From Terriglobia bacterium (lineage in GTDB: Bacteria > Acidobacteriota > Terriglobia > UBA7540), in the NCBI GenBank assembly GCA_030040315.1, contig JASHTY010000181.1, forward strand, positions 1-48,556: a DNA stretch of 48,556 bases, read 5' to 3'. The stretch's first letter is position 1. Every line of letters begins with the position of its first letter. The position numbers and the translations under genes were made by a program. The notes under the pieces were generated by a model, which was not told where the DNA came from, ran no database searches, and saw nothing but the letters and a program-made list of their open reading frames with translations. Shown piece after piece: positions 10,201-18,792 of this stretch.

Positions 10201-10305
10201 GAAGTTCTCCTGGATGGCAATCGGATGGATACAACGCAAACCAGTGGACCCATTTCATTTAACAAGCTCGCCGAGGGAGACCACCTTGTCACTATCCGCT
10301 ATTGA
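7204..10305 (+). CDS. Secreted heparinase II/III-like polysaccharide lyase
   Basis: The 1033-residue protein overlaps the aminotransferase stop by 4 nt (ATGA). Residues 1-26 form a signal peptide (ITLGCVAATVTPLRA). Residues to about 280 look like beta-rich accessory modules. An alpha/alpha-toroid-like region follows (about 290-640, with DASNHQAHSLGG). The C-terminal heparinase II/III-like beta-sandwich starts near 645 and contains NHEHHDQGSF (H675-D679) and AGHNTVLLDGD (HNT near 717), the diagnostic histidine motifs of that domain. Family members cleave uronic-acid polysaccharides by beta-elimination in the periplasm or outside the cell. At over 1000 residues it is longer than typical family members (about 600-800), because of the N-terminal modules. 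The polymer cleaved cannot be predicted. Confidence 0.85.
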   Translation: MTRIKLVGLAITLGCVAATVTPLRAARFGPWTFREDFSSGIPGWLAFPLSQDVGYDPTIYTESRQGSLVLVRDKIAYGERLQRVGMVRPLRFHAVPSSSFHLQYELSTDGKIQGGRFLLGTTDGARFGDAIPFEGGGHNVRMSGQEMSLPSGGADVGIIILEAEVARPSYGSHTVLTLRSLEIQAEKPVELRVDAPELDRSPIDNVAVARQVVECGKLFRTDASPMAGAKVAIYDDDGHLVATQGSSAKATGFEMLAPKYSGLYRAEISSPAGEAEYDFLAIGDIPPHPRVLLTAERLNQLRTQSYSNELLAIVHRRAADLRKSLAYNAHAGDNILQLPTFIIHPGIPQYFALMEGYSNSIAFNALDFRISGDREAFDAARRGLLTISQWPTWTPPWFIAKGIHTYYEVGIFTQKVAFGYDLIADELSPDEKSTIGGALWKLSVYPTVQDYFLNDRLPIDASNHQAHSLGGAIEACVALHGDLPDWSAKFGPALAGLTVAYERLLAGLFPGDGSEAEPAGYENFAMEGLSWGMASLHALDIRPRGYENMMQAFWWLRYAQVRPDLLLDTGDFDGELKGHSGYAWGAEFSGDPSLQAFYQTATDLSLMGVLQLHDTGRTLEEAPGLLDLVCCTRTVQAPPAPPSRIFPGRGSAVLRSGWGPQDTVISIRVGPWFNHEHHDQGSFRVASQGEELIAEAGYANYYQDPYYPSYFTQAAGHNTVLLDGDAFSQQDYDGRYWPGFTSYAKFAGHVFSPGADYLSADLAPAYNDGAQLSRLTRNYVFIKPGILIVHDRAEAAAPHTYSWLLHIPAGAQRGIDGQNALIRCPNAFAELSASGDNAQWKMEPQPVPTIDYKDFDRIPVYPRFTYRLDSPSEKAAGFLVAVHLQKSGEEPAPLQPLTTATGEGIQDVKTDTTVLFRTKPGPLATGNISSDGAVLATTYYKVAEILSADVSQLERDRRPLIESHPGSNVALLESPGLAEIYISCSAGTNLNFYPEKAVSEVLLDGNRMDTTQTSGPISFNKLAEGDHLVTIRY

Positions 10306-11047
10306 TCCGGCATTCCGCGAAGTGGCTGAGTGGAATGTCTTTGACGCCAATGTGCGCGTCGGGCGCTCGGGGGTGCACGGTGAGCAGGCGCTCGAGCCTG
10401 ATGATTTGCTGCTCGAGATGGATCGCTTCGGCATCCGGAAAGCTCTGGTTTCGCAGTTCGCGGGCGAAGAGTATGACGCCGCGGAAGGCAACCGCCTGCT
10501 TCGTGGCCAAATCGGCGAGCGGCTTGTCCCCGCGTGGGCGGTGTTGCCCGAGAGATCGTTTTTCGAATCGCTCACCCTTGCCCCTCCCGCCGCTGTAAGA
10601 CTTTCATTCGGAGTCCTGAAGCATAACTTCTCACCCGCACCGTGGTGCTCGGGCGAGCTGTGCGAATTTCTTCAGGCCAAATCCAGGCTCGCGGTCATTC
10701 AGCGCGAAGACATTTCATGGGAAGCGCTCGCGCAGTTGCTGAGCGATTTTCCCCGGCTGCCGGTTCTGATTCTCGAAACCGGGTATCGTGCCGATCGGTA
10801 TCTGTTTCCGTTGTTCGAAAAGCATCCGAATCTTTTTATCGACACCTCGATGTATATGGCGCATCGCCAGCTTGAATCCACGGTGGAGAGGTTCGGGCCG
10901 GATCATCTGGTCTTCGGCAGCCGGTTGCCGTTGTACGAGCCGGGAGCCGCCCTGGCTGTCTTGGCGACCGCGCGAATTCCCGCCGAAGCGCGGCAGAGCA
11001 TCGCCGGGGGGAATTTGCGCAGGATTTTGGGGGTTGCCTCCGTCTGA
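10286..11047 (+). CDS. Amidohydrolase-fold protein lacking the metal ligands
   Basis: I place the start at the TTG at 10286 (253 residues) because a GAGGGAG box lies about 6 nt upstream; this overlaps the heparinase end by 20 nt. The fold matches its downstream neighbour (amidohydrolase_2 type), but each metal-binding position is changed. The D-x-H-x-H site reads D20-A-N-V-R, the mid-barrel histidines are replaced (around Q139 and E164), and the final GSD motif reads GSR (R213). It is therefore unlikely to bind the usual zinc and may be a pseudoenzyme, a regulator or the partner subunit of the intact copy. The reading frame is clean, so it does not look like a decaying gene. Confidence 0.75.
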   Translation: MSLSAIDPAFREVAEWNVFDANVRVGRSGVHGEQALEPDDLLLEMDRFGIRKALVSQFAGEEYDAAEGNRLLRGQIGERLVPAWAVLPERSFFESLTLAPPAAVRLSFGVLKHNFSPAPWCSGELCEFLQAKSRLAVIQREDISWEALAQLLSDFPRLPVLILETGYRADRYLFPLFEKHPNLFIDTSMYMAHRQLESTVERFGPDHLVFGSRLPLYEPGAALAVLATARIPAEARQSIAGGNLRRILGVASV

Positions 11048-11112
11048 ATTCGGGTCTGTAGCGCGGCTCAATGAGCGCCGAGTTTGGTAGCACAGGCGTC
11101 CCGCCTGCCAAG

Positions 11113-11160
11113 GTGGCACGGCCATCTTGGGCGTGCGCATGGGCAGGATGCCCATGCCAC
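11113..11160 (+). repeat. 48-bp imperfect palindromic repeat, copy 1
   Basis: This intergenic palindrome runs from GTGGCACGGCCATC to GGATGCCCATGCCAC. A copy with 41 of 48 identical bases lies at 21790-21837. A short hairpin AGGCG-TCC-CGCCT sits immediately before it (about 11095-11107). Such elements create spurious His/Gly/Ala-rich reading frames and here sit between the two amidohydrolase genes, where the RNA hairpin could limit read-through or protect message ends. Confidence 0.8.
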
Positions 11161-11170
11161 ACGACAACGC

Positions 11171-11941
11171 ATGAAATCACCTTTCCCTATCTACGATTGC
11201 CACGGCCACCTGGGCGTACATCCCGATTTTCCCGCTTGCAAATACGCGCCGGAGGAAATGATCCAAGTGATGGACCACCTGAATATCGAGGTTCTGGCCA
11301 TCACCTCGACGCTCGCCTGCTATTCGGACTGCCCGCGCGGGAACGCCGAAGTGGCGGAAGTATTAAAAAATTATCCCAAGCGTTTTCGCGGTTACGTCAC
11401 CGTGAATCCGCGTCCCGCAGGCCAGGCATTGGCGGAGTTACAGATTTGGAGTTATTTCCACACTCCGCCGCTAATCAAGTTCCATCCCGACCTCCACAAG
11501 TATCCGGTCACGGGAAGCCAGTATCAACCTGTCTGGGATTACGCCAACCAAACGCGTGGAATTGTGCTGGTCCACACCTGGGATTCCGATCCCAATTGCG
11601 GGCCCTTGATGCTCGCGGGCATTGGGCGCAGCTTCCCGCAAGCGAGAATCATCGTCGGTCATTCGGGCGTGACCTGGCGCGGATACGAACAGGCCATGGA
11701 AACGGCGGCTTCTGCTCCCAACACTTTTCTCGATATTACCGGCTCACAAAGCCATCGCACCATGCTTGAAAGAATGGTGGCCCGGGTGGGAGCGGAACGC
11801 ATTCTGTTTGGCTCGGACATGCCCTATCTGGAAGCCGCCATGGCGCTGGGGCGAGTTCTGTCCGCAAGAATCCCGGACAGCGACAAGGAAAAGATTTTCA
11901 GAACGAATTTCCGGAGGCTGATCGGGGAAGACGGGTCGTAG
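11171..11941 (+). CDS. Amidohydrolase family protein (metal-dependent hydrolase)
   Basis: The ATG at 11171 gives 256 residues; upstream in-frame codons lie within the palindromic repeat and are not coding. The metal ligands of the amidohydrolase_2 (PF04909-type) family are all present: H11 and H13 in YDCHGHLG, H135 in VLVHTWDSD, H164 in VGHSGVTW and D216 in FGSDMPYLE. These cytoplasmic TIM-barrel enzymes hydrolyse or decarboxylate small cyclic or carboxylated compounds, including lactones and uronate-like sugars. It follows the ligand-less paralogue, so the two may form a heteromer. The substrate is unknown. Confidence 0.85.
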   Translation: MKSPFPIYDCHGHLGVHPDFPACKYAPEEMIQVMDHLNIEVLAITSTLACYSDCPRGNAEVAEVLKNYPKRFRGYVTVNPRPAGQALAELQIWSYFHTPPLIKFHPDLHKYPVTGSQYQPVWDYANQTRGIVLVHTWDSDPNCGPLMLAGIGRSFPQARIIVGHSGVTWRGYEQAMETAASAPNTFLDITGSQSHRTMLERMVARVGAERILFGSDMPYLEAAMALGRVLSARIPDSDKEKIFRTNFRRLIGEDGS

Positions 11942-12005
11942 GTGCGGCCATCGCCGCCTGGATGCCGCGGGTACGAAAACGAAGGGCCGGAAGGGAGTAG
12001 AGATA

Positions 12006-13064
12006 ATGGATCGAGTGCGAATTGGGGTCATCGGGCTTGGAACCATGGGCACGCAGTACACCAAAATCTATTCCGCTCACCCCCTGGCGGAAGTTGTAGC
12101 GGTCAGCGCGCTTAAGCAGGAACAAATCGACAAGATTAAGTCGGAATTCGGCGTCGCCAACGGCTACACCGATTATCGGAAAATGCTCGAGCGGAATGAC
12201 CTGGATGCGGTCGTTGTGGCCACACCTGACCGCTACCACTTTGAGCCCTCGCGCGCGGTCCTGGAATCCGGCAAGCACGCCCTGGTGGAGAAGCCTTTCA
12301 CCACCAAAACCTCTGAGGCAGATGAGTTGATTCGCATCTCGCAGCGCACCGGCAAGTTTATTCAGGTGGCGTTCAATCATCGCTGGCTTTCCGCCTATTA
12401 CCAGGCGAAAGGGACGATTTCACGCGGTGAAATCGGCATGCCGCTTGCCGGATATGCGCGCAAGAACGATACGATCTGGGTCGCGACCGAACACGTCACC
12501 TGGGCCGGTGACACCACTTCTGCGTGGTTTCTTTCCTCTCACGACATCGACTTGATACGCTGGTGGCTTGAGTCCGAACCCGTCGAAGCACGCGCCTGGG
12601 GGCGCAAAGAGGTGCTGGTGAAAAAGGGAATCCCCACTTACGACATTATTCAGGCGCAGGTAAAATTTGCTTCCGGCGCCTTCGTTACCTTTGAGTCTGC
12701 GTGGGTCTACCCCAACACTTTTCCTTCGATCGTGGATTCCTTCATGGAAGTCATCGGCACGGCCGGGCACATCCACCTGGACCGCAAGCGTGAGTCGGTG
12801 GAGGTCAGCACGGAGAAAGCTTTCACCTACCCGAAAGGCTTTCTGAACGCGGAAATATTCGGCCGCATGCGCGGCGCATTTCCGTCATGCCTGGAGGATT
12901 TTCTCTTCGCCGTGCGTGATGACAAGCAACCCTTTGTGACCGCGTTCGATGGCCGGCAGGTGACGGCAACGCTGGAAGCGATTCACAAATCGCTCGAAAC
13001 CGGTGCAAGTGAAAAAGTCCCTGAGCCGCCCCAGGAGAGCAAAACCGCAAATGAGCGGGGCTGA
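12006..13064 (+). CDS. Gfo/Idh/MocA-family NAD(P)-dependent oxidoreductase
   Basis: The 352-residue protein begins with a Rossmann motif (GVIGLGTMG, residues 7-15), then has the family signature EKP at 95-97 and the catalytic-type SSHDIDLI around H179. A GGGAG box precedes the ATG. These enzymes oxidise or reduce hydroxyl groups of sugars, inositols or glycosides. In this locus it could supply the keto group used by the DegT-type aminotransferase. Its last 14 nt overlap the start of the symporter gene, which supports co-transcription. Confidence 0.9.
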   Translation: MDRVRIGVIGLGTMGTQYTKIYSAHPLAEVVAVSALKQEQIDKIKSEFGVANGYTDYRKMLERNDLDAVVVATPDRYHFEPSRAVLESGKHALVEKPFTTKTSEADELIRISQRTGKFIQVAFNHRWLSAYYQAKGTISRGEIGMPLAGYARKNDTIWVATEHVTWAGDTTSAWFLSSHDIDLIRWWLESEPVEARAWGRKEVLVKKGIPTYDIIQAQVKFASGAFVTFESAWVYPNTFPSIVDSFMEVIGTAGHIHLDRKRESVEVSTEKAFTYPKGFLNAEIFGRMRGAFPSCLEDFLFAVRDDKQPFVTAFDGRQVTATLEAIHKSLETGASEKVPEPPQESKTANERG

Positions 13065-14712
13065 CCTGACGGTCCTTATCGCCTTCTTCACCACCATGAT
13101 TGCGGTGGGGTTCGCGTATTCCCGCCAGATGAAATCGCTTGACCTCTACTTCGCCGGGGGAAAGCAGCTTTCCTGGTGGCTGGGCGGAATTTCCTTCATG
13201 ATGGCGTACGTCAGCGCCCTTTCCATTGTGGTTTATGCCGGCCTGGGATACCAATTTGGACTGGTGGCCCTATCGATTTACTGGACCACGGTTCCCGCCA
13301 CGTTGCTCACCACCTGGGTTCTGGCTCGCCGCTGGCGCCGCACGGGCGTGCTGACCCCCATGGAGTTTCTGGAGAAGCGTTTTTCACCTTTCCTCCGGCA
13401 GCTTTTTCTGTGGTCGGGTATTCCCCTGCGCCTGATCGATGAAGGCTTGAAGATTGTGGCCATCGGCATTTTTGTTTCTGCAGGGATGAGAATTTCGCCG
13501 GTCCTCGCCATGACTGCCGTGGGACTGATCACGCTGCTTTATACCGTGGCGGGAGGACTCTGGGCGGTGGTGATTACCGTCCTGGTGCAGTTCGTGCTGG
13601 TCAGCGCGGCTATTATCCTGATGCTGCCGCTTGCCTGGCGATTCATGGGGAGCTGGCAGCATTTCCTGTCCGCCGTGCCTCAGGATTTTCTGAAGCCCGC
13701 GCACCCCCCTTACACCTGGAGTTACGTAGGCGCGTTCATTGTTCTTAGCACGCTGTCACTGGCCGGCAACTGGTCGCTCATTCAAAGGTTTTATTCCGCG
13801 CGCACCGACCAGGAAGCGCGCGGAGTGGGATGGTTTGCGAGCCTTTTGTTCCTGGTTCTGCCGCCCGTTTGGATTCTTACCGGAATGTTCGCGCGCGCGT
13901 TCATCGCGCCCCGGGGTTTTGATCCCCAGACGATTTATGCCCGCTTGAGCGTGGAGCTGCTTCCGCCTGGGATGCTGGGCTTGTTGATCGCAGCCTTGTT
14001 TTCTGCGACCATGTCGGTCATATCCTCGGGGTATAACGTGATCGCGGCGGTGCTGACTGTGGACGTTCATCAGCGGCTGATCCATCCGGGCGCGACACAG
14101 CGCGAACTGGTGATTGTGGGGCGGGTCTTGACCGCGATTGTGGCCCTGTTTCCGTTGGCCATAGCTCTGTCGGTCACGTACTTCCACTGGACGATCTTTG
14201 ACACCATGGTGGCGGCATTTGGGTTCTTCTTGCCCCCGACGGTTCTGCCCGTGCTGGCCGGTCTGGTGAGTCGCAGGCTTTCGGCCGGCGGCGCGCTCGC
14301 GGGATTCATCGCCGGGATCGGTGCCGGCCTGGCGTTTCTCGCCTATAAAGTTGCGGCTAAACCCGCCAGCCTGAGTGAATTTCAGGCAGCCAGCATCGTG
14401 ATCCCCACAGCGATTACTTTATTGGCGCTGGTGATTTCAGCCTGGGCGTTTCCCGTGCGCGGGGAGGCGGCAAAGCGAGCCTCGGACTTCTTTAACCTGC
14501 TTGCCTCGCCTTCCGCTTCCGCACACCAAACCGGCATTAACCCTGCGCCGGTGGCAGGCGTGGTGGTCGGCCTGATGGGATTGGTGCTGCTGGCGGTGGG
14601 TTCCGGAGCCTTCACGCATCATCTTTATGCCTTGACTCTTGAAACCGGTGCGGTGTTCGTTGCCATCGGAGTCTTGATGGCTGGGCCGCGCTACCTCCTG
14701 CGGCGAACGTGA
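13051..14712 (+). CDS. Sodium:solute symporter (SSS family)
   Basis: The ATG at 13051 (553 residues) is preceded by AGGAG at 13033-13037 and overlaps the oxidoreductase end by 14 nt. The protein has about 13-14 hydrophobic helices. The N-terminal LDLYFAGGKQLSWWLGGISF motif and the mid-protein ALFSATMSVISSGYNVIAAV motif are typical of SSS transporters of monosaccharides and related solutes. It would sit in the inner membrane and import the lyase product with Na+. It differs from the symporter at the left edge, so the locus has two. Confidence 0.93.
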   Translation: MSGADLTVLIAFFTTMIAVGFAYSRQMKSLDLYFAGGKQLSWWLGGISFMMAYVSALSIVVYAGLGYQFGLVALSIYWTTVPATLLTTWVLARRWRRTGVLTPMEFLEKRFSPFLRQLFLWSGIPLRLIDEGLKIVAIGIFVSAGMRISPVLAMTAVGLITLLYTVAGGLWAVVITVLVQFVLVSAAIILMLPLAWRFMGSWQHFLSAVPQDFLKPAHPPYTWSYVGAFIVLSTLSLAGNWSLIQRFYSARTDQEARGVGWFASLLFLVLPPVWILTGMFARAFIAPRGFDPQTIYARLSVELLPPGMLGLLIAALFSATMSVISSGYNVIAAVLTVDVHQRLIHPGATQRELVIVGRVLTAIVALFPLAIALSVTYFHWTIFDTMVAAFGFFLPPTVLPVLAGLVSRRLSAGGALAGFIAGIGAGLAFLAYKVAAKPASLSEFQAASIVIPTAITLLALVISAWAFPVRGEAAKRASDFFNLLASPSASAHQTGINPAPVAGVVVGLMGLVLLAVGSGAFTHHLYALTLETGAVFVAIGVLMAGPRYLLRRT

Positions 14713-14770
14713 TTTCAGCGGGCGGGACAAGAAACTGGCTGCCGCATTCTGAGAGGATGGGGGCCATTGC

Positions 14771-16093
14771 GTGAATAATTCTCTCAAAAACCCGGCCCTG
14801 AAGGCCGGAGTTGCCAAAGTCGAAATCACCCCGCCCGCCGGCGAGCGCCTGTGGGGTTACGCGGACCGCACGGGCATTTCCACGGGTGTTCTCGACCCGC
14901 TGTGGGCTAGAGTTCTGGTACTCGAATCCGGTGAGAAGCGCCTGGCCCTGGTGGCTCTTGACCTGGGACGGTGTTTCGGCCCCGCCTCTCTGGCGCAACT
15001 TAAGGGGAGTTTGGAGAGGCTTGGTGGCGTCTCGTGTGCGGTATTGGCCGCCTCCCATACTCATTCCGGGCCGGTCGTGAAGGATGAGTATCCCGACAGC
15101 CATCCACCGGCGTGGGAGGCTGCGGCCCTTGAGAGAATCGCCGATGCTTTGACGACAGCACACGAAAGCGCGGAAGATGTGAGCATCGGTACGGGCTATG
15201 GAACCGTCCGAATCGGCCACAATCGCCGGCAAGTGAACGACGACGGAACGGTGACCTGGGTACCCCGCAATCGTGAAATGCGCGAAACATCACCCGAGGA
15301 TCCGACCATTTCCATTCTTCGCGTTGACACGCGTGATGCTCGCCCGCTGGCGATTGTAATAAATTACGCCTGCCATCCGGTCATTTTCGGCGCGGACAAT
15401 CTTGAGTACTCAGCGGATTTTCCCGGCGTCGTGTCGAACCTGGTGGAGCGCGCCTTTGACGGGCAGGAGGTCTGCCTGTTCTTCCAGGGCGCGGCCGGCG
15501 ACATCAATCCCTTCCACGCCGTCACTCCACGAGCGAACGATGCGATCGCATGGTGCGATTGGACCGGGGAACGCCTGGGAACTGAGGCGGCGCGTGTCGC
15601 GCGGAAAATTACAACCACCCCTGATTCCTCCGCGAGCCTGGATTTTACCGAAGACCTCCTGTCCTTTCGTCTGCGCTGGGACGTGGAGAGTTTCAGGCAG
15701 GGTTTGCGCTGCTACGGCGAGCAGTTCTTTGCCGACTTTGCCCCGGTAATTCGTGAGCGCTGGGATTTGCCGGTGGTCACGGCTTTGATCAACAAGCGAA
15801 TCGCCCTGATGACCGTGCCGGGCGAGGCGTTTGTGAGCTTCCAGATCGACTGGCGCCGCCGCTGCCCTGTGCCCGACGCTTTCTTTGTAGGTTACGCCAA
15901 CGGCTACTGCGGATATTTTCCAACGCTCCAAGCTGCAACCGAGGGGGGCTACGGCGCCGTCGACGCGACCACGTGGGTGGAAGTGGGTGCGGGCGAGAGG
16001 ATGTTAGACCATTCTTTGCTGCGGGTCCATGAAATGCTGGGCCGTTTGCAGAGGGCGCCCCAAAATCCGGAGTTCAGAGGCACAGACGCGTAA
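14771..16093 (+). CDS. Neutral/alkaline ceramidase N-terminal-domain-like hydrolase
   Basis: The gene starts at GTG 14771 and encodes 440 residues without a signal peptide. It opens with AGVAKVEITPPAGERLWGYA and has ASHTHSGP, INYACHPVIFG and FFQGAAGDINP, the zinc-site regions of the neutral ceramidase N-terminal domain. True ceramidases are about 650-750 residues with an extra C-terminal domain and are secreted; this one has only the catalytic-type domain and looks cytoplasmic. Short bacterial homologues often sit in sugar-catabolic clusters, so I infer hydrolysis of an N-acyl or ester bond in a sugar derivative rather than of ceramide. It closes the plus-strand catabolic series. Confidence 0.82.
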   Translation: MNNSLKNPALKAGVAKVEITPPAGERLWGYADRTGISTGVLDPLWARVLVLESGEKRLALVALDLGRCFGPASLAQLKGSLERLGGVSCAVLAASHTHSGPVVKDEYPDSHPPAWEAAALERIADALTTAHESAEDVSIGTGYGTVRIGHNRRQVNDDGTVTWVPRNREMRETSPEDPTISILRVDTRDARPLAIVINYACHPVIFGADNLEYSADFPGVVSNLVERAFDGQEVCLFFQGAAGDINPFHAVTPRANDAIAWCDWTGERLGTEAARVARKITTTPDSSASLDFTEDLLSFRLRWDVESFRQGLRCYGEQFFADFAPVIRERWDLPVVTALINKRIALMTVPGEAFVSFQIDWRRRCPVPDAFFVGYANGYCGYFPTLQAATEGGYGAVDATTWVEVGAGERMLDHSLLRVHEMLGRLQRAPQNPEFRGTDA

Positions 16094-16094
16094 C

Positions 16095-16139
16095 ACCTGA
16101 GTTGGACCGCCCCAACTTGCTCTGCGCTATATCTCAGGT
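16095..16139 (+). other. Nested inverted repeat after the ceramidase-like gene
   Basis: One nucleotide after the TAA stop, ACCTGAG (16095-16101) pairs with CTCAGGT (16133-16139), and inside it GTTGG (16101-16105) pairs with CCAAC (16112-16116). No T-run follows, so it is not a standard terminator. It lies upstream of the metK promoter and so is not in the metK leader made from that promoter. It may stabilise or end the upstream transcript. Confidence 0.4.
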
Positions 16140-16174
16140 TGATTCCCGATGCGAGCAAGGGACACATGAAATCA

Positions 16175-16204
16175 TTGACACTCGCTGTCTACGCTTGCTA
16201 GAAT
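16175..16204 (+). promoter_or_regulatory. Sigma70-type promoter for metK-ahcY
   Basis: TTGACA (16175-16180), an 18-bp spacer and TAGAAT (16199-16204) make a good housekeeping promoter. Transcription would start near 16211, leaving a leader of only about 40 nt before metK, too short for any known SAM riboswitch class. Confidence 0.65.
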
Positions 16205-16251
16205 GGTGGTTTGTATTTGACCATCCAAGCTAAACAATAAGGAGGCTCTGA

Positions 16252-17406
16252 TTGAGCGAGCCGAAGCACCACTATCTATTTTCGTCTGAGTCTGTAACCG
16301 AAGGCCATCCCGATAAAATTTGTGATCAGATTTCCGACGCGGTTCTTGACGCGGCTCTTGCCACCGATCCGCACAGCCGTGTGGCGTGCGAATCCATGGT
16401 GAAGGACCACTCCGTCTACGTGGCGGGAGAAATTACCACCAAGGCCTCGCCCAACATTGAAAAACTGGTTCGAGACACTGTACTGAAAATCGGCTACACG
16501 GATGAGGCTGGGGGATTTACTGCGAAGAGTTGCGATATCCATGTGAACCTGACGCGCCAGAGTCCTGACATCAGCCAGGGCGTAACGCCCGGCGGGGCAG
16601 GTGACCAGGGACTGATGTTCGGTTACGCCTGCAACGAAACTGATGAGCTGATGCCATTCCCCATCATGGCGGCGCACAAGCTCTGCATGCGCCTGGCTGA
16701 AGTGCGGCGCAATGGCACGCTGGACTTTGTTCGCCCCGACGGCAAGGCCCAGGTGACGGTGGAGTACGACGGCGCCCAACCTGTGCGCGTAGACGCCGTG
16801 GTCGTTTCCACGCAGCACGCGGACAGCGTGAGCACTGAGAAGTTGCGCGAAGGTGTGCTGGAATGCGTCATCAAGCCCGTGATACCGGGGCACATGCGCG
16901 ACTCCAACACGAAGTATCACATTAATCCCACGGGCCGATTCGTAACGGGAGGGCCGGTGGGTGATTCCGGTTTGACCGGACGAAAGATCATTGTGGATAC
17001 CTACGGTGGAAGCGCCCACCACGGCGGCGGGGCGTTTTCCGGAAAGGACCCCACGAAAGTGGACCGCTCCGCAGCCTACATGGCGCGGTACATTGCCAAA
17101 AACGTCGTGGCGGCGGGAATTGCCGACCGCGCGGAGGTTCAACTTGCCTACGCCATCGGCGTTGCAGAGCCTGTTTCCATTATGGTTGACACCTTCGGCT
17201 CAGGCAAGATTGATCAGGCCAAACTCGAAAGCCTTATTCGCAAGCACTTCAAGCTGACTCCGCAGGAAATCATTGAGTCGCTGAGTTTGCGGCGCCCCAT
17301 CTACCAAAAGACCGCGGCTTATGGCCACTTTGGCCGTCCTGACCCGGATTTTACCTGGGAGAAGACCGACAAGGCCGCAATCCTCAAGAAGGAGGCGGGC
17401 CTCTAA
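16252..17406 (+). CDS. metK: S-adenosylmethionine synthetase
   Basis: The 384-residue enzyme starts at TTG 16252, with AAGGAGG about 8 nt upstream; the protein begins [18 protein letters not shown], so the start is secure. It contains the family signatures [17 protein letters not shown] near the N-terminus, [12 protein letters not shown] in the middle and [16 protein letters not shown] towards the C-terminus. It makes SAM from ATP and methionine in the cytoplasm. The stop codon directly abuts the ahcY start codon, making a two-gene SAM-cycle operon: synthesis of the methyl donor and removal of the S-adenosylhomocysteine product. Confidence 0.98.
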   Translation: MSEPKHHYLFSSESVTEGHPDKICDQISDAVLDAALATDPHSRVACESMVKDHSVYVAGEITTKASPNIEKLVRDTVLKIGYTDEAGGFTAKSCDIHVNLTRQSPDISQGVTPGGAGDQGLMFGYACNETDELMPFPIMAAHKLCMRLAEVRRNGTLDFVRPDGKAQVTVEYDGAQPVRVDAVVVSTQHADSVSTEKLREGVLECVIKPVIPGHMRDSNTKYHINPTGRFVTGGPVGDSGLTGRKIIVDTYGGSAHHGGGAFSGKDPTKVDRSAAYMARYIAKNVVAAGIADRAEVQLAYAIGVAEPVSIMVDTFGSGKIDQAKLESLIRKHFKLTPQEIIESLSLRRPIYQKTAAYGHFGRPDPDFTWEKTDKAAILKKEAGL

Positions 17407-18681
<1,275 letters not shown>

Positions 18682-18695
18682 AAACTAAGCCGACA

Positions 18696-18768
18696 GCTCA
18701 CAGCCAACAGTTTCGCCGAAAATGCGGCTTGAGTGATTGCTCTTATCTGCCGGCTGTAAGCTGTGAGC
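18696..18768 (+). repeat. Inverted repeat between ahcY and tldD
   Basis: GCTCACAGC (18696-18704) is exactly inverted at 18760-18768 (GCTGTGAGC), with further weaker pairing around both arms (left GACAGCTCACAGCC, right GGCTGTAAGCTGTGAGCC). It fills most of the 110-bp gap and resembles the dispersed palindromic repeats elsewhere in the window. It could form a hairpin in read-through mRNA. Confidence 0.55.
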
Positions 18769-18792
18769 CAAAAGTAGTAAGCTTTTTTCCCC

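Noticed and set aside
11084-11170. Longer start for the intact amidohydrolase
   Set aside because: The extra 29 codons come from the 48-bp palindrome and give a His/Gly/Ala-rich artefact; the ATG at 11171 begins directly before the DCHGH motif.
16141-16251. SAM riboswitch before metK
   Set aside because: Only about 40 nt separate the predicted transcription start from the TTG start, and no SAM-riboswitch core motif is visible.
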